A stretch of DNA of 64,000 nt from Nocardia acidivorans NBRC 108247 (lineage in GTDB: Bacteria > Actinomycetota > Actinomycetes > Mycobacteriales > Mycobacteriaceae). The position numbers and the translations under genes are program-made. Positions 13,917 through 20,530 of the stretch are shown here, in pieces. A model generated the notes under the pieces. It did no database searches, was not told the DNA's origin, and was given only the letters and a program-made list of their open reading frames with translations. The stretch is from assembly GCF_001625085.1 (NCBI RefSeq), contig NZ_BDAW01000014.1:162480-226479 (forward strand), in the 5' to 3' direction. Numbering within the stretch: position 1 is the stretch's first letter; every line of letters begins with the position of its first letter.

Positions 13917-14441
13917 TTAGGCCGGGTTGTCGAGGTGGAACGAGAGGCGGCGCGCTGCGGCGTCGATCAGCTGGTCGTTCTCGGCGAGGTACTTGGCGCG
14001 AGCGTCCTGGAGTTCGACGATCTGGTCTTGGGCGCGCTGAACCTTCGCTGCCCACAACCCATGTGTGGTGATGAACTCGGAGTACACCTCGGCGATGAGG
14101 GCTTCGAGGCGGTCGCGGGCGGCCGGGGTGGCGAAGTCGTCCCACCTGCCGCCCATGCGCCTGACGTGCCATGACACCTCGCGGCCGGGCTCTTTGTCGC
14201 AGCCCTTCGCTGGCTCGATCATGACGTGGACGTGGACCTGGTAGGCGACGCGGTTGACCTCGAGGCCCACGTCGTCGGTGGTGTTGATGGCGAGCACCCA
14301 TCCGCGCGCGTCGTTCGGGTTAGCTCCCTGGCGCCACTCGTATCCGGCGGAGAATCGTCCGGAGACGGGTCCGACTGCGCGGTGTATGTGATGGCCGTCG
14401 GCGGCGGTTTCGCCTGTGTCGGCGAAGTTCTGGCTGGTCAT
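13917..14441 (-). CDS. hypothetical protein, 174 aa
   Basis: The ATG is preceded by CGAAAGGAACC and a perfect CCGCCA-loop hairpin. The N-terminal two thirds are beta-rich, with HVHVMIEPAKG and WVLAINTTDDVGLEVNRVAYQV. The C-terminal third (from about residue 110) is a long charged helix likely to form a coiled coil. No family recognised and no transmembrane segment. Confidence 0.55.
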   Translation of the reverse strand: MTSQNFADTGETAADGHHIHRAVGPVSGRFSAGYEWRQGANPNDARGWVLAINTTDDVGLEVNRVAYQVHVHVMIEPAKGCDKEPGREVSWHVRRMGGRWDDFATPAARDRLEALIAEVYSEFITTHGLWAAKVQRAQDQIVELQDARAKYLAENDQLIDAAARRLSFHLDNPA

Positions 14442-14456
14442 GACGTGGTTCCTTTC

Positions 14457-14474
14457 GCCCGGTGGCGGCCGGGC
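14457..14474 (-). promoter_or_regulatory. CCGCCA-loop hairpin (element 7)
   Basis: A perfect 6-bp stem, GCCCGG (14457-14462) with CCGGGC (14469-14474), encloses TGGCGG. It starts 15 nt upstream of the ATG at 14441; CGAAAGGAACC lies between. Confidence 0.65.
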
Positions 14475-14499
14475 TGGTGGGTGTTGACCGTGGCGGCGT

Positions 14500-14649
14500 T
14501 CAGGCTGCTTCGTCGGCCAGGTCGAGCAAATCGTGCTCGTACTCGTGGCCTTCGTCGTCGATGTTGAACAGGAGTCCGAGGGGCTGCTGTGGGCCGCTTG
14601 TGCGGAGCGCCGCGCGGTTGCGGCGGCGCTGCCGTTCTTCGAGGGTCAC
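14500..14649 (-). CDS. small hypothetical protein, 49 aa
   Basis: The GTG at 14649 overlaps the upstream stop (GTGA). The N-terminus is basic and helical (LEERQRRRNRAALR) and the C-terminus acidic (DDEGHEYEHDLLDLADEAA). No family recognised. It is retained because of coupling and because the alternative frames are poor. Confidence 0.45.
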   Translation of the reverse strand: MTLEERQRRRNRAALRTSGPQQPLGLLFNIDDEGHEYEHDLLDLADEAA

Positions 14650-14972
14650 AGGCGGGCGGATTCCCATTCCTTCGCGTCGTAGAGGGCGTTCAGATCCCAC
14701 GCCCAGTCTTCGTCCAGGTATTCGATGAATGTGGCGCGGACCTGGCGTGCTTTGTTGCGCAGCTGGGTGGCTTCGGAGTGGTCGTTGACCGCTACGAAGT
14801 CGATGGTGTGGAACTCGCCTCGGTGTTCCGTGGCGGCGACCGGCCATGCACCGAGCAGCCATCCGGCGATGGTTTCGGATGGGACGAACAGGAGGTCACC
14901 GTCTTTGATGTCCTCGCGCCATTGGCTGTGGTCGTATGCCTCGCCGCTGGAACTGAATACGTGAATGCGCAC
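14646..14972 (-). CDS. hypothetical protein, 108 aa
   Basis: The GTG at 14972 has AGGAG 8 nt upstream and a 13-bp CCGCCA-loop hairpin before that. The protein looks like a small alpha/beta domain: beta start MRIHVFSSSG, LLFVPSETIAGWLLGAWPVAAT, FHTIDFVAVND, then a helix with Arg/Lys and a Trp/Asp-rich tail. It is the first gene after the promoter at 15121-15150, so it probably has the highest expression of the SSB operon. Function unknown. Confidence 0.55.
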   Translation of the reverse strand: MRIHVFSSSGEAYDHSQWREDIKDGDLLFVPSETIAGWLLGAWPVAATEHRGEFHTIDFVAVNDHSEATQLRNKARQVRATFIEYLDEDWAWDLNALYDAKEWESARL

Positions 14973-14994
14973 GGTGTTGCTCCTGGTTGGTTGC

Positions 14995-15026
14995 CCTCCC
15001 CGGTCGATGGCGGTCGACCGGGGAGG
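14995..15026 (-). promoter_or_regulatory. CCGCCA-loop hairpin (element 8)
   Basis: A 13-bp perfect stem (14995-15007 with 15014-15026) encloses TGGCGG (15008-15013). It is the longest perfect stem of the family. It lies in the mRNA leader of the gene at 14972 and directly after an orphan SD block. Confidence 0.7.
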
Positions 15027-15065
15027 TGGTTGGTTCCCTTTCGGGTTTCCCGGTGGCGGCCGGGA
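15026..15065 (-). promoter_or_regulatory. orphan hairpin plus SD without a gene (element 9)
   Basis: TCCCGG (15048-15053) pairs with CCGGGA (15060-15065) around TGGCGG. In mRNA order it is followed by GAAAGGGAACCAACC, but no start codon follows before element 8 begins. This looks like a cassette whose coding part has been deleted. Confidence 0.6.
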
Positions 15066-15120
15066 TCTGTTGCGCCGCTTGACCTTTCAAACTTCCGGGC
15101 CGTTCGGTGCAACGGGGATG

Positions 15121-15172
15121 ACATTAACCTGCGCTTTGCTCGGGTGTCAATTCCACTTCGCGTCACTGCGCA
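15121..15172 (-). promoter_or_regulatory. leftward promoter of the SSB operon with upstream operator
   Basis: On the minus strand a perfect TTGACA (15150-15145) and TAATGT (15126-15121) are 18 nt apart. The octamer ACTGCGCA (15165-15172) lies 15 bp upstream of the -35. The predicted transcript would have a leader of about 140 nt holding elements 9 and 8. Confidence 0.5.
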
Positions 15173-15279
15173 CTACCTGCGACGATCCGCCCAAAAGAAC
15201 CATGTAAAGAGCATGACGTGCGAAAACTTTGACACAAAAACCAGATGAAGAGAACGCGCCAAAGACTTGCCCCGTCAAC

Positions 15280-15298
15280 ACTGCGCATCTCCTACGCA
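15280..15298 (-). promoter_or_regulatory. ACTNCGCA operator pair
   Basis: ACTGCGCA (15280-15287) and CCTACGCA (15291-15298) start 11 bp apart. The pair closely matches 7037-7055 (ACTGCGCATCT followed by ACTACGCA). It lies in the 380-bp gap between the SSB operon promoter and the replication operon. A plus-strand TTGACA occurs near 15232 without a convincing -10. Nothing else is seen in this gap. Confidence 0.5.
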
Positions 15299-15356
15299 CC
15301 AAGGCGGGGAGCGCGGGCCGCCACCAGAAGGGGGCGCACGACCACACCATCCCCAC

Positions 15357-15833
15357 CTACTCGCCCGAACTCAGCCGGGGCCGCCGCAGAACGCTGCCCA
15401 GATCGCCCGAGAACGCCCGAACAGGGTCCGGACCGGCCTCCGCCCCGTCCGACTCATCCACGGACCGCCTGCGACGCGTCAGCGGCTTCCGAGGCTCTTG
15501 CGTTCGGGCCGACGAGGCGAACAGCGCCCGCGCAGCTGCTCGCCCCTCCTCGGACGCTGGGGGTGACGCTGGGAGTTCCGGCCGCCATTCCGGCGCATAT
15601 CCCGGAGCCTTTGCCGCTGAACGGATTCGAGCGGTGATGTGTCCGGGCATGATGCGGTCGGTCTTCTCCGCGTAGTGGTCGCGGATCGCCTCGGCCGCTG
15701 CGTCGGGGGTCCAGCGTGACCGTCTGGCGGCGTCGAGCCACGAATCGACCATGAGGGCGTCGATGTTGCGGGAGTCGTACGACTGCGCCAGCTGGAGCAG
15801 GGCCACGACGGTGTCTCTCGGATCGCTGGCCAT
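15357..15833 (-). CDS. phage replication-associated protein, 158 aa
   Basis: The ATG at 15833 has AGGAGG 7 nt upstream. Residues 15-80 have the pattern of a small actinophage family that follows replication initiators: helices with WLDAARRSRWTPDAAAEAIRDHY and then IMPGHITARIRS. The C-terminal half is Pro/Ala/Arg-rich and probably disordered. It lies 11 nt downstream of the replisome-organiser-like gene, so it may load helicase or assist initiation. That is inferred from position and pattern only. Confidence 0.5.
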   Translation of the reverse strand: MASDPRDTVVALLQLAQSYDSRNIDALMVDSWLDAARRSRWTPDAAAEAIRDHYAEKTDRIMPGHITARIRSAAKAPGYAPEWRPELPASPPASEEGRAAARALFASSARTQEPRKPLTRRRRSVDESDGAEAGPDPVRAFSGDLGSVLRRPRLSSGE

Positions 15834-15843
15834 GGTGAACCTC

Positions 15844-16728
15844 CTAGGCGGTGATCGCGCGGGACGAGCCGAACAGCTGCGCCTGCGGAGCGGACGGCGG
15901 AACCGGCAGGCCTGCTGCACGCAGGATCTCCGGATTCGGGTTGGACTTCAACGCCTCGGCGTGCGCGAACTTCATCTCCGCCGGGGTGAGCTGGCGGCCG
16001 TTGGGCATGACGGGGCGTTCCGCGGCTGCCGGGCGGCGAGTTTCGGAGGCACGTCGAATCCAGTTGCGCCAGGTGGCCGTCCAGTCGACGCGGCGCTCTC
16101 CCTTGCTGAGCCAGTAGTCGGCGAACTTGCGGTGCTCGGCTTCCAGATCCACGGCGGGGCACTCGGTACGCATGGCCTCGATCACGGCTTGGTCCGGCAT
16201 CCAGCCGTCTGGGAGGGTGGCCGCGCGCTTCTTGCGCGGCTCTCTCACTACTTCGTTAGAAGTAGTGGACGGGTCGGGACGGGACGGGTGTTCAACGGGC
16301 GATGCTTCGTTTGTGCTTGGCACGATGCTTAGTTTCGGCGAAGCATCATGCTTCGCGTTCGGTTCGCTGTTCGATTCGTCCAATTCGCCCCTCCTGGACT
16401 GCCCGGAACGCTTCCCACCTGCTCGTCCTGCGTCCCGGAGCCGTTCGCGTCGGGCTTCGACCTGGACCTTGGATGGGTTGTATTTCGACCAGTTCTTGAA
16501 CAAAAAGCTGCCGTTTTCGTGATCGAGCCACAGCCCGATTTCGACCAACTCGCGCGCGATTTTCGGTCGGATTCCGAGCATTTTCTGAGCGTTTTTCGAC
16601 ACGATTCCGTCGGTGAGCTGATCCGCGCAGTAGCTCCCGGCGGTCACCCATGCACCGAGAGCGGCATAGCTTGCGGCGAGTCTTTCCGGGCTGGACCAGA
16701 ACTTGTCGTCGACCTTGAACCAGGTCAT
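15844..16728 (-). CDS. replisome organiser / replication initiation-like protein, 294 aa
   Basis: The ATG at 16728 overlaps the stop before it (ATGA). The N-terminus MTWFKVDDKFWSSPE and the following helices with a winged-helix look (LGAWVTAGSYCADQLTDGIV, then LGIRPKIARELVEIGLW) are typical of actinophage replication proteins of DnaD/gpO type. A long basic, Ser/Pro-rich linker follows (about residues 115-190). The C-terminal domain LPDGWMPDQAVIEAM then WLSKGERRVDWTATWRNWIRRA is the common end of phage replisome organisers. It would bind the phage origin and recruit host replication proteins. Confidence 0.7.
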   Translation of the reverse strand: MTWFKVDDKFWSSPERLAASYAALGAWVTAGSYCADQLTDGIVSKNAQKMLGIRPKIARELVEIGLWLDHENGSFLFKNWSKYNPSKVQVEARRERLRDAGRAGGKRSGQSRRGELDESNSEPNAKHDASPKLSIVPSTNEASPVEHPSRPDPSTTSNEVVREPRKKRAATLPDGWMPDQAVIEAMRTECPAVDLEAEHRKFADYWLSKGERRVDWTATWRNWIRRASETRRPAAAERPVMPNGRQLTPAEMKFAHAEALKSNPNPEILRAAGLPVPPSAPQAQLFGSSRAITA

Positions 16729-16973
16729 GCCGCGTACTCGCTTTCGGTTGGTTGGTTCGGGCGCAGACCGATCGAGTCGCGGATACGCGCGGCGGTGAAC
16801 AAGGTCCACTGCGTGCAGGCCGCTATCTCCCAATCGGTCAATCCGTCGGCGACCAGCTGGCGGACCAGTACGCGACGGTCGTGCGGGGTGAGGACTTCGG
16901 CGGGCAGATCGCCGGCCTGGACCTTGGCGAAGGTGAATTGCTGCTCTGCCTTGTAGCGGGCTGGCATGGACAT
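16725..16973 (-). CDS. small HTH protein, 82 aa
   Basis: The ATG at 16973 (or 16967) follows a degenerate SD region. Residues 30-70 read LTPHDRRVLVRQLVADGLTDWEIAACTQWTLFTAARIRDSIGL, a helix-turn-helix of the LuxR/sigma-4 look. It is coupled to the replisome organiser gene by ATGA. It is probably a DNA-binding regulator or initiator accessory. Confidence 0.55.
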   Translation of the reverse strand: MSMPARYKAEQQFTFAKVQAGDLPAEVLTPHDRRVLVRQLVADGLTDWEIAACTQWTLFTAARIRDSIGLRPNQPTESEYAA

Positions 16974-17019
16974 GTGTGTGCCTGAATCGCTTTCGGCGCT
17001 CTGCGGCGCGTGGGACGGG

Positions 17020-17059
17020 CCGTTCGCCGCCCCGGCTATTGGTCCGGGACGGCGAACGG
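17020..17059 (-). promoter_or_regulatory. long intergenic hairpin, variant
   Basis: A 10-bp plus 5-bp stem with one mismatch (17020-17035 with 17044-17059) carries loop CTATTGGT. It sits between genes like the other hairpins but lacks the CCGCCA loop and a T-tract. It may be a terminator or a diverged leader hairpin. Confidence 0.5.
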
Positions 17060-17062
17060 GGG

Positions 17063-17290
17063 TTATGCCGCTTGGGCGTAGTGGTCGTGGCGGGTGACAG
17101 CACCGGCCAGGACTGCACGGGCCAGATGCCCGGTGTGGAACATGCCTTCGACCCGTTCGCACGGGTACGCATTCATGCGCGGGCCTGGGACCTGCCGGAT
17201 CACTTGGCGTGCGGCCTTACGGCTGGGGTAGCCGCGCTTCTGGCAGGTCGGGCACCAGGTCCAGGCGCGCCAATCGTTGTTGGCGCTCAC
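17063..17290 (-). CDS. small zinc-finger-like protein, 75 aa
   Basis: The GTG start overlaps the stop before it (GTGA). The N-terminus has WCPTCQKRGYPSRKAARQVIRQ and a later MNAYPC, the pattern CPxCxKxxYxSxxxA...C known from small actinophage zinc proteins. Two His near the C-terminus may complete a site. Function unknown; nucleic-acid binding is likely. Confidence 0.55.
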   Translation of the reverse strand: MSANNDWRAWTWCPTCQKRGYPSRKAARQVIRQVPGPRMNAYPCERVEGMFHTGHLARAVLAGAVTRHDHYAQAA

Positions 17291-17598
17291 GCCGCGTGCA
17301 GCTCGGCGATGCGGCGGTCGTACTGCTGGACCAGCCTGTCGATGGCGGCACGGCCCAGTACGGCCTCGACCTCGACCTGACGATCGGGCGTGGTGTCGAG
17401 ATACATGGCGGTGAACAGGTACGCATCGACCACGACTGCCTTGCCGCGACCGTGGAGCTGAGGCCGTGCCCGTCGCCGCTTGCGCGCTGACGCGTTATGC
17501 GCCTCGCGGCACCACTCGCAGGGCCGCTCGTCCCGGCGGTAGTGCCGGTGGTAACCGGCGTCCGAGCCGCAGTTCATGTGGATGGTCGGCGCTTTCAT
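17287..17598 (-). CDS. small Cys/His motif protein, 103 aa
   Basis: The ATG overlaps the stop of the ATPase gene (ATGA). Residues 8-40 read HMNCGSDAGYHRHYRRDERP then CEWCREAHNASARKRRR, a single copy of the CGxxxGYxxHxRxxExPCxxCRxA motif frequent in actinophages. The duplicated form is the gene at 12967. The remainder is helical (RQVEVEAVLGRAAIDRLVQQY). Probably a small nucleic-acid-binding protein. Confidence 0.6.
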   Translation of the reverse strand: MKAPTIHMNCGSDAGYHRHYRRDERPCEWCREAHNASARKRRRARPQLHGRGKAVVVDAYLFTAMYLDTTPDRQVEVEAVLGRAAIDRLVQQYDRRIAELHAA

Positions 17599-18692
17599 GC
17601 TGCATCGGCTCCGAGCGATTTGCTGCGCTCCGTGGCCTGGGCACGGATCTCACTGCACAGGGTCGGGGGAAGGTCGGCGGAGTCCTTCCACACCGTCTGC
17701 AGGTCTTCGCGGCTCACGTCCTCGCGTTCGATGGTGGCCCGCAGTGCGGCGGCGCGCTGCTCGTCCTCCTCGGTGACCGGGCGGGCGGTTTTGCGGCCGA
17801 CGATGACTCGGGCGCGGTCGGCCACCGAGGGGGCATCAGCCGCGGGCTGCTCGGGTGCGGTTTCCTGCTGCGGTTCGGGCTTGGGATCGTTGGCGACCAG
17901 CTGCATGTACTCGCGGGGTTTGGCGGTGGCGGGGTCGCATTTCAACACTTCGAAGATCAGCCATTCAAGAGTGAACGACGGTGCAGGGATGGGTTTGTCG
18001 ACGCCGGGGCGTATACCGGCGTGGACGGACCGGACTCCTATCACGCGGGGCGCGGTGTCGCGGGACAGCCGTACCCAGGCCGACGCGTCGAATGCCAGGT
18101 TCTTGTGGCCTTCGACCTTGTACTCCTTGGTGTTCGGGATGGGCTTTCCCTGGTTGTCCAGGGCCGCAACCTCTTTGCCGCGTGCGGTCGCGACGACGAT
18201 GCCGGGGAATGTCATCAGCAGCCGCATCAGGCGGCCGTGCCGCTCGGCGGCGTCGTTCCACAGGTTCATGGCCGGTTTGATCTCGGCGTCCGGGTCGTCG
18301 CGCAGCAGCTTCTGTGCGTATTTCGACCGGCGGGCGCGGTCGGAAACCATGTCCTTGAGCAATTCCCACTCGGCGGTCATGGAGTCGATCAGCAGGGCTA
18401 CGGGCGCTTCGCCTGCCTCTGCCGCCTTGGTAGCGATGGCGTGCACTTCGGTGAGCTGGTCGTAGATGTCGCGGAAGGTGCCGTTGTGCTCGATGACCTC
18501 GTAGTCAGCTCCGGGGATCGCGGCGTATTCGTCGGCCGCGCCCTCGGCGAGGTCGAGCCAGAACGCTCGGCCGACGCGGTCACTCGCGGTCAGCTCGGCC
18601 ATGGCCCAGGACTTTCCGGTCTTCTCGCCGCCCTCGATGAGAATGAACGGCCAAGGAGTTTTGCCAGTGGGCTTGCGGGTGCGGAGAGCCAT
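17595..18692 (-). CDS. RecA-like/Sak4-type AAA ATPase, 365 aa
   Basis: Walker A GGEKTGKS is at residues 21-28 and a Walker B-like LLIDSM near 98. The rest of the RecA core follows, including IVVATARGKEV and the substrate-like segment DASAWVRLSRD. Phage ATPases of this shape next to an exonuclease are often single-strand annealing or strand-exchange proteins (Sak4 type). The ATG overlaps the exonuclease stop (TAATG). The SD and hairpin for this gene lie inside the exonuclease coding end. It would act with the YqaJ-type exonuclease and SSB in phage recombination. Confidence 0.7.
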   Translation of the reverse strand: MALRTRKPTGKTPWPFILIEGGEKTGKSWAMAELTASDRVGRAFWLDLAEGAADEYAAIPGADYEVIEHNGTFRDIYDQLTEVHAIATKAAEAGEAPVALLIDSMTAEWELLKDMVSDRARRSKYAQKLLRDDPDAEIKPAMNLWNDAAERHGRLMRLLMTFPGIVVATARGKEVAALDNQGKPIPNTKEYKVEGHKNLAFDASAWVRLSRDTAPRVIGVRSVHAGIRPGVDKPIPAPSFTLEWLIFEVLKCDPATAKPREYMQLVANDPKPEPQQETAPEQPAADAPSVADRARVIVGRKTARPVTEEDEQRAAALRATIEREDVSREDLQTVWKDSADLPPTLCSEIRAQATERSKSLGADAA

Positions 18693-19621
18693 TAGTTGGT
18701 TCCTTTCGGGGTGGTGGCAGTGGCGGCTGCCCAGTCGATTGGTTTGCGGAATTTATAAAGGGCCACACCGTTTTTGGTGGGTTGTCGGGTGGCGACGGTC
18801 TGGGCGTTCTTGCCCTGTCCGACGACCGCGCGGCGGGCGTTGCCCATGACGCGCAGCAGCTTGGATCGGGCCAGGTTGAGCGCTTCGTCTGCGGCTTCGA
18901 GTCCCAGGACGGCGGACTCGAACTCGCGGGCGATTTCGACCGACACCTCCCAGTCCGTTTGGCGCTCGATTTCTCGGTGCGCGCGGCGGATGGCGTTGTA
19001 GGTTTCGCCGTGCCCGTCGACCTCGGGCGGCTGGCCGTTCGGGTCCATGGCGCTGAGATACAGCTCATGGCAGTGGGCCTCGATGGCGGCTGCCAGCTCC
19101 GGGTCGTAGTGGATGACGTACTCGGATTCGTCGTAGAACGGCCCCAAGCACACCACGTACGTCTTGCGGAGCCCTGACATGTGCATTTGCCACTGGACTT
19201 GCAGGAAGTATCCGAGGGGGATCTCAGCGGAGCCGGGCGGTCCCCATTGGTAGTCGCCGCGTCCATCTGTCTTGGCCTCGACGCCATACGCTTCACCGGT
19301 CTGGTCGTTGACGGCGATATCGTCCGGGTTCGCGGCGGCCCACTCTTCCAGCCCTGGGCGGCTGAAGGTCTTTGTGCCGCACTGGCGTAGCTCGGGATGG
19401 CGACGGAAGAACCGGCGGAGAATGACCTCCTCGAAGTCGTTTCCGCGCTCGGTGGCGTCGTTGCCGGGGTCGGGTTCGATTTCGCCTCGTAGGAGATGAA
19501 ACTCCTTGGTAGGGGAGCTGAACTTGGAGGCATTGAAGATTCCGGGGATCTTGGATGCGGTGATCTTGCGCGTCCATCGAGCGCTTCCGGGCTCTAGGGC
19601 CGCGACCTCGACGCCGATCAT
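18692..19621 (-). CDS. YqaJ/lambda-exonuclease-type recombinase, 309 aa
   Basis: The ATG at 19621 overlaps a small membrane protein gene (ATGA). Core features of the PD-(D/E)XK phage exonuclease are present: RGNDFEEVILRRF, a YGVEAKTDGRGDYQWG segment with the E-x-K pair, and YFLQVQWQMHMSG, the conserved Q of YqaJ. It would resect dsDNA ends to give 3' tails for annealing. Its last codons (TPKGTN) are the SD block of the next gene, and the CCGCCA hairpin is also inside its coding region. Confidence 0.8.
   Translation of the reverse strand: MIGVEVAALEPGSARWTRKITASKIPGIFNASKFSSPTKEFHLLRGEIEPDPGNDATERGNDFEEVILRRFFRRHPELRQCGTKTFSRPGLEEWAAANPDDIAVNDQTGEAYGVEAKTDGRGDYQWGPPGSAEIPLGYFLQVQWQMHMSGLRKTYVVCLGPFYDESEYVIHYDPELAAAIEAHCHELYLSAMDPNGQPPEVDGHGETYNAIRRAHREIERQTDWEVSVEIAREFESAVLGLEAADEALNLARSKLLRVMGNARRAVVGQGKNAQTVATRQPTKNGVALYKFRKPIDWAAATATTPKGTN
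18716..18731 (-). promoter_or_regulatory. CCGCCA-loop hairpin inside a coding end (element 10)
   Basis: GGCAG (18716-18720) and CTGCC (18727-18731) enclose TGGCGG (18721-18726). It lies 23 nt upstream of the ATPase ATG (18692), and CGAAAGGAACCAAC lies between them. The element is translated as part of the exonuclease C-terminus. Confidence 0.65.
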
Positions 19622-19746
19622 CCGAGCAGCCCGACTCGGGCCAACCACATCAGGCCGAGGCACGTCACGGCGAGCACGGTGATCAGGGCGGCGATGACCA
19701 GATGGAAGATGCTGGCGGGCAATGGGTCTCGGCCCCGGTCGCTCAT
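19618..19746 (-). CDS. small membrane protein, 42 aa
   Basis: This is a hidden short gene. The ATG at 19746 overlaps the stop of the gene before it (ATGA), and its TGA overlaps the exonuclease start (ATGA). The protein is MSDRGRDPLP followed by one strong transmembrane helix from about residue 13 to 36 (IFHLVIAALITVLAVTCLGL) and a short tail. Double coupling and a clean membrane helix support it. Phages use such miniproteins for lysis control or exclusion; the role here is unknown. Confidence 0.6.
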   Translation of the reverse strand: MSDRGRDPLPASIFHLVIAALITVLAVTCLGLMWLARVGLLG

Positions 19747-20030
19747 GCTGCTACCGCTTTCGCAGCAAGCTGGGCATTGAGGATGTCGAGTTCGGCGAGC
19801 GCTTTCTTGATGGCGTCGACCGGCTCGGGGCCGTCGAAGATCATCCAGGAGACATCGTTGGCGGTGGAGACACCGCCTAGTTCGGCGTACTCAGCGGGCA
19901 GGTGCAGACTGATCTCGAATCCGAACGATCGGTTGGTCAGGGTCCACAGTGGCGCGCCGTTGACGATGTGCGGTGCACGGTCGTTGAGCTGGGCGATAGC
20001 CTCATTGAGAGTGATATGGTTGTTGTGCAT
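19743..20030 (-). CDS. hypothetical protein, 95 aa
   Basis: The ATG follows CGAAAGGAACCAACCACCCAG and a large hairpin. The sequence is mixed alpha/beta (ITLNEAIAQLNDRAPHIV, then LWTLTNRSFGFEISLHLPAEY, WMIFDGPEPVDAIKKALAELD). No cysteines or membrane segment and no family recognised. It begins a coupled set (membrane miniprotein, exonuclease, ATPase). Confidence 0.55.
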   Translation of the reverse strand: MHNNHITLNEAIAQLNDRAPHIVNGAPLWTLTNRSFGFEISLHLPAEYAELGGVSTANDVSWMIFDGPEPVDAIKKALAELDILNAQLAAKAVAA

Positions 20031-20060
20031 CTGGGTGGTTGGTTCCTTTCGGGTGCACCA

Positions 20061-20096
20061 GGCCGACGCAAACTCTCTGGCGGGAGAGCGTCGGCC
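20061..20096 (-). promoter_or_regulatory. CCGCCA-loop hairpin, two-part stem (element 11)
   Basis: The inner stem CTCTC (20073-20077) with GAGAG (20084-20088) encloses TGGCGG. The outer stem GGCCGACG (20061-20068) pairs with CGTCGGCC (20089-20096), with CAAA bulged. It lies 30 nt upstream of the ATG at 20030. Confidence 0.65.
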
Positions 20097-20133
20097 GCTC
20101 CCGTTTCCGGGGGTGGTTTGACTGGTGAGAGAC

Positions 20134-20364
20134 TCAGGCGCTCAGGGGTTCCCAGCGATTTGACTGGAGCCACTCATCGACATCTGCGGGGCGGATTCGC
20201 TTGGAACGGCCGTCGCCGCCCGGCGCGCAGGCGACGAGGTTGCCTGCGGAGATCTGCCGGTCGATGAACGGGTAACTGAACCCGGTGATGTCGGCGACTT
20301 CCTGAACGGTCAGGGCTAGGCGCTGATTCAGCGGGATAGAGGCGCGCTCGGCCTTCTTGGACAT
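20134..20364 (-). CDS. excisionase-like HTH protein, 76 aa
   Basis: The protein has a single winged-HTH: LTVQEVADITGFSYPFIDRQISAGNLVACAPGGDGRSKRIRPADVDEWLQSN, the MerR-like/helix_turn_helix_17 pattern of phage excisionases and small regulators. It is the first gene downstream of the main leftward early promoter, the usual place for a Cro or Xis function. The SD is CGAAGGGAACC, with a CCGCCA hairpin upstream. It could promote excision with the integrase or repress the repressor promoter. Confidence 0.7.
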   Translation of the reverse strand: MSKKAERASIPLNQRLALTVQEVADITGFSYPFIDRQISAGNLVACAPGGDGRSKRIRPADVDEWLQSNRWEPLSA

Positions 20365-20381
20365 CGGTGGTTCCCTTCGGG

Positions 20382-20399
20382 CGTGCGTGGCGGCGCACG
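20382..20399 (-). promoter_or_regulatory. CCGCCA-loop hairpin (element 12)
   Basis: CGTGCG (20382-20387) and CGCACG (20394-20399) enclose TGGCGG (20388-20393). It starts 17 nt upstream of the ATG at 20364 in the leader of the early leftward transcript. Confidence 0.65.
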
Positions 20400-20410
20400 A
20401 TGTGGCGTAA

Positions 20411-20493
20411 ACGTCATCCGGTTTGTTGCGGCGACATGAAGATCATATGCGCAGTGACTGCGTAGTGCAAGCCCGTAAAATCAGGGATGACGT
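20411..20493. promoter_or_regulatory. inverted ACGTCATCC boxes flanking the early promoter
   Basis: ACGTCATCC (20411-20419) and its inverse GGATGACGT (20485-20493) bracket the leftward promoter. GTAAAC is attached to both (20407-20412 and 20492-20497). They may bind the excisionase-like protein or another regulator. Confidence 0.35.
20442..20470 (-). promoter_or_regulatory. main leftward early promoter with operators in the spacer
   Basis: On the minus strand TTGCAC (20470-20465) and TATGAT (20447-20442) are 17 nt apart. The spacer is made of the two octamers ACTACGCA and ACTGCGCA, with starts 11 bp apart. Binding there would block the promoter that drives the excisionase, recombination and replication genes. 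The -35 is weak and the -10 is strong. Confidence 0.6.
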
Positions 20494-20530
20494 AAACAGG
20501 GCTGGTCAGATTGCTGATTTGATCCAGACC

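Noticed and set aside
15229..15675. Rightward ORF of 148 aa opposite the replication gene
   Set aside because: It has no SD and no recognisable family, and its codons are the shadow of the coding strand at 15357-15833.
17020..17059. Fourteenth member of the CCGCCA hairpin family
   Set aside because: Position fits, but the loop is CTATTGGT and the SD after it is degenerate, so it is listed only as a variant hairpin.
3312..19090. Other TGGCGG occurrences inside genes (for example near 3313, 10113, 14828, 17343, 19083)
   Set aside because: They are not flanked by inverted repeats and do not precede starts; they are ordinary codons.
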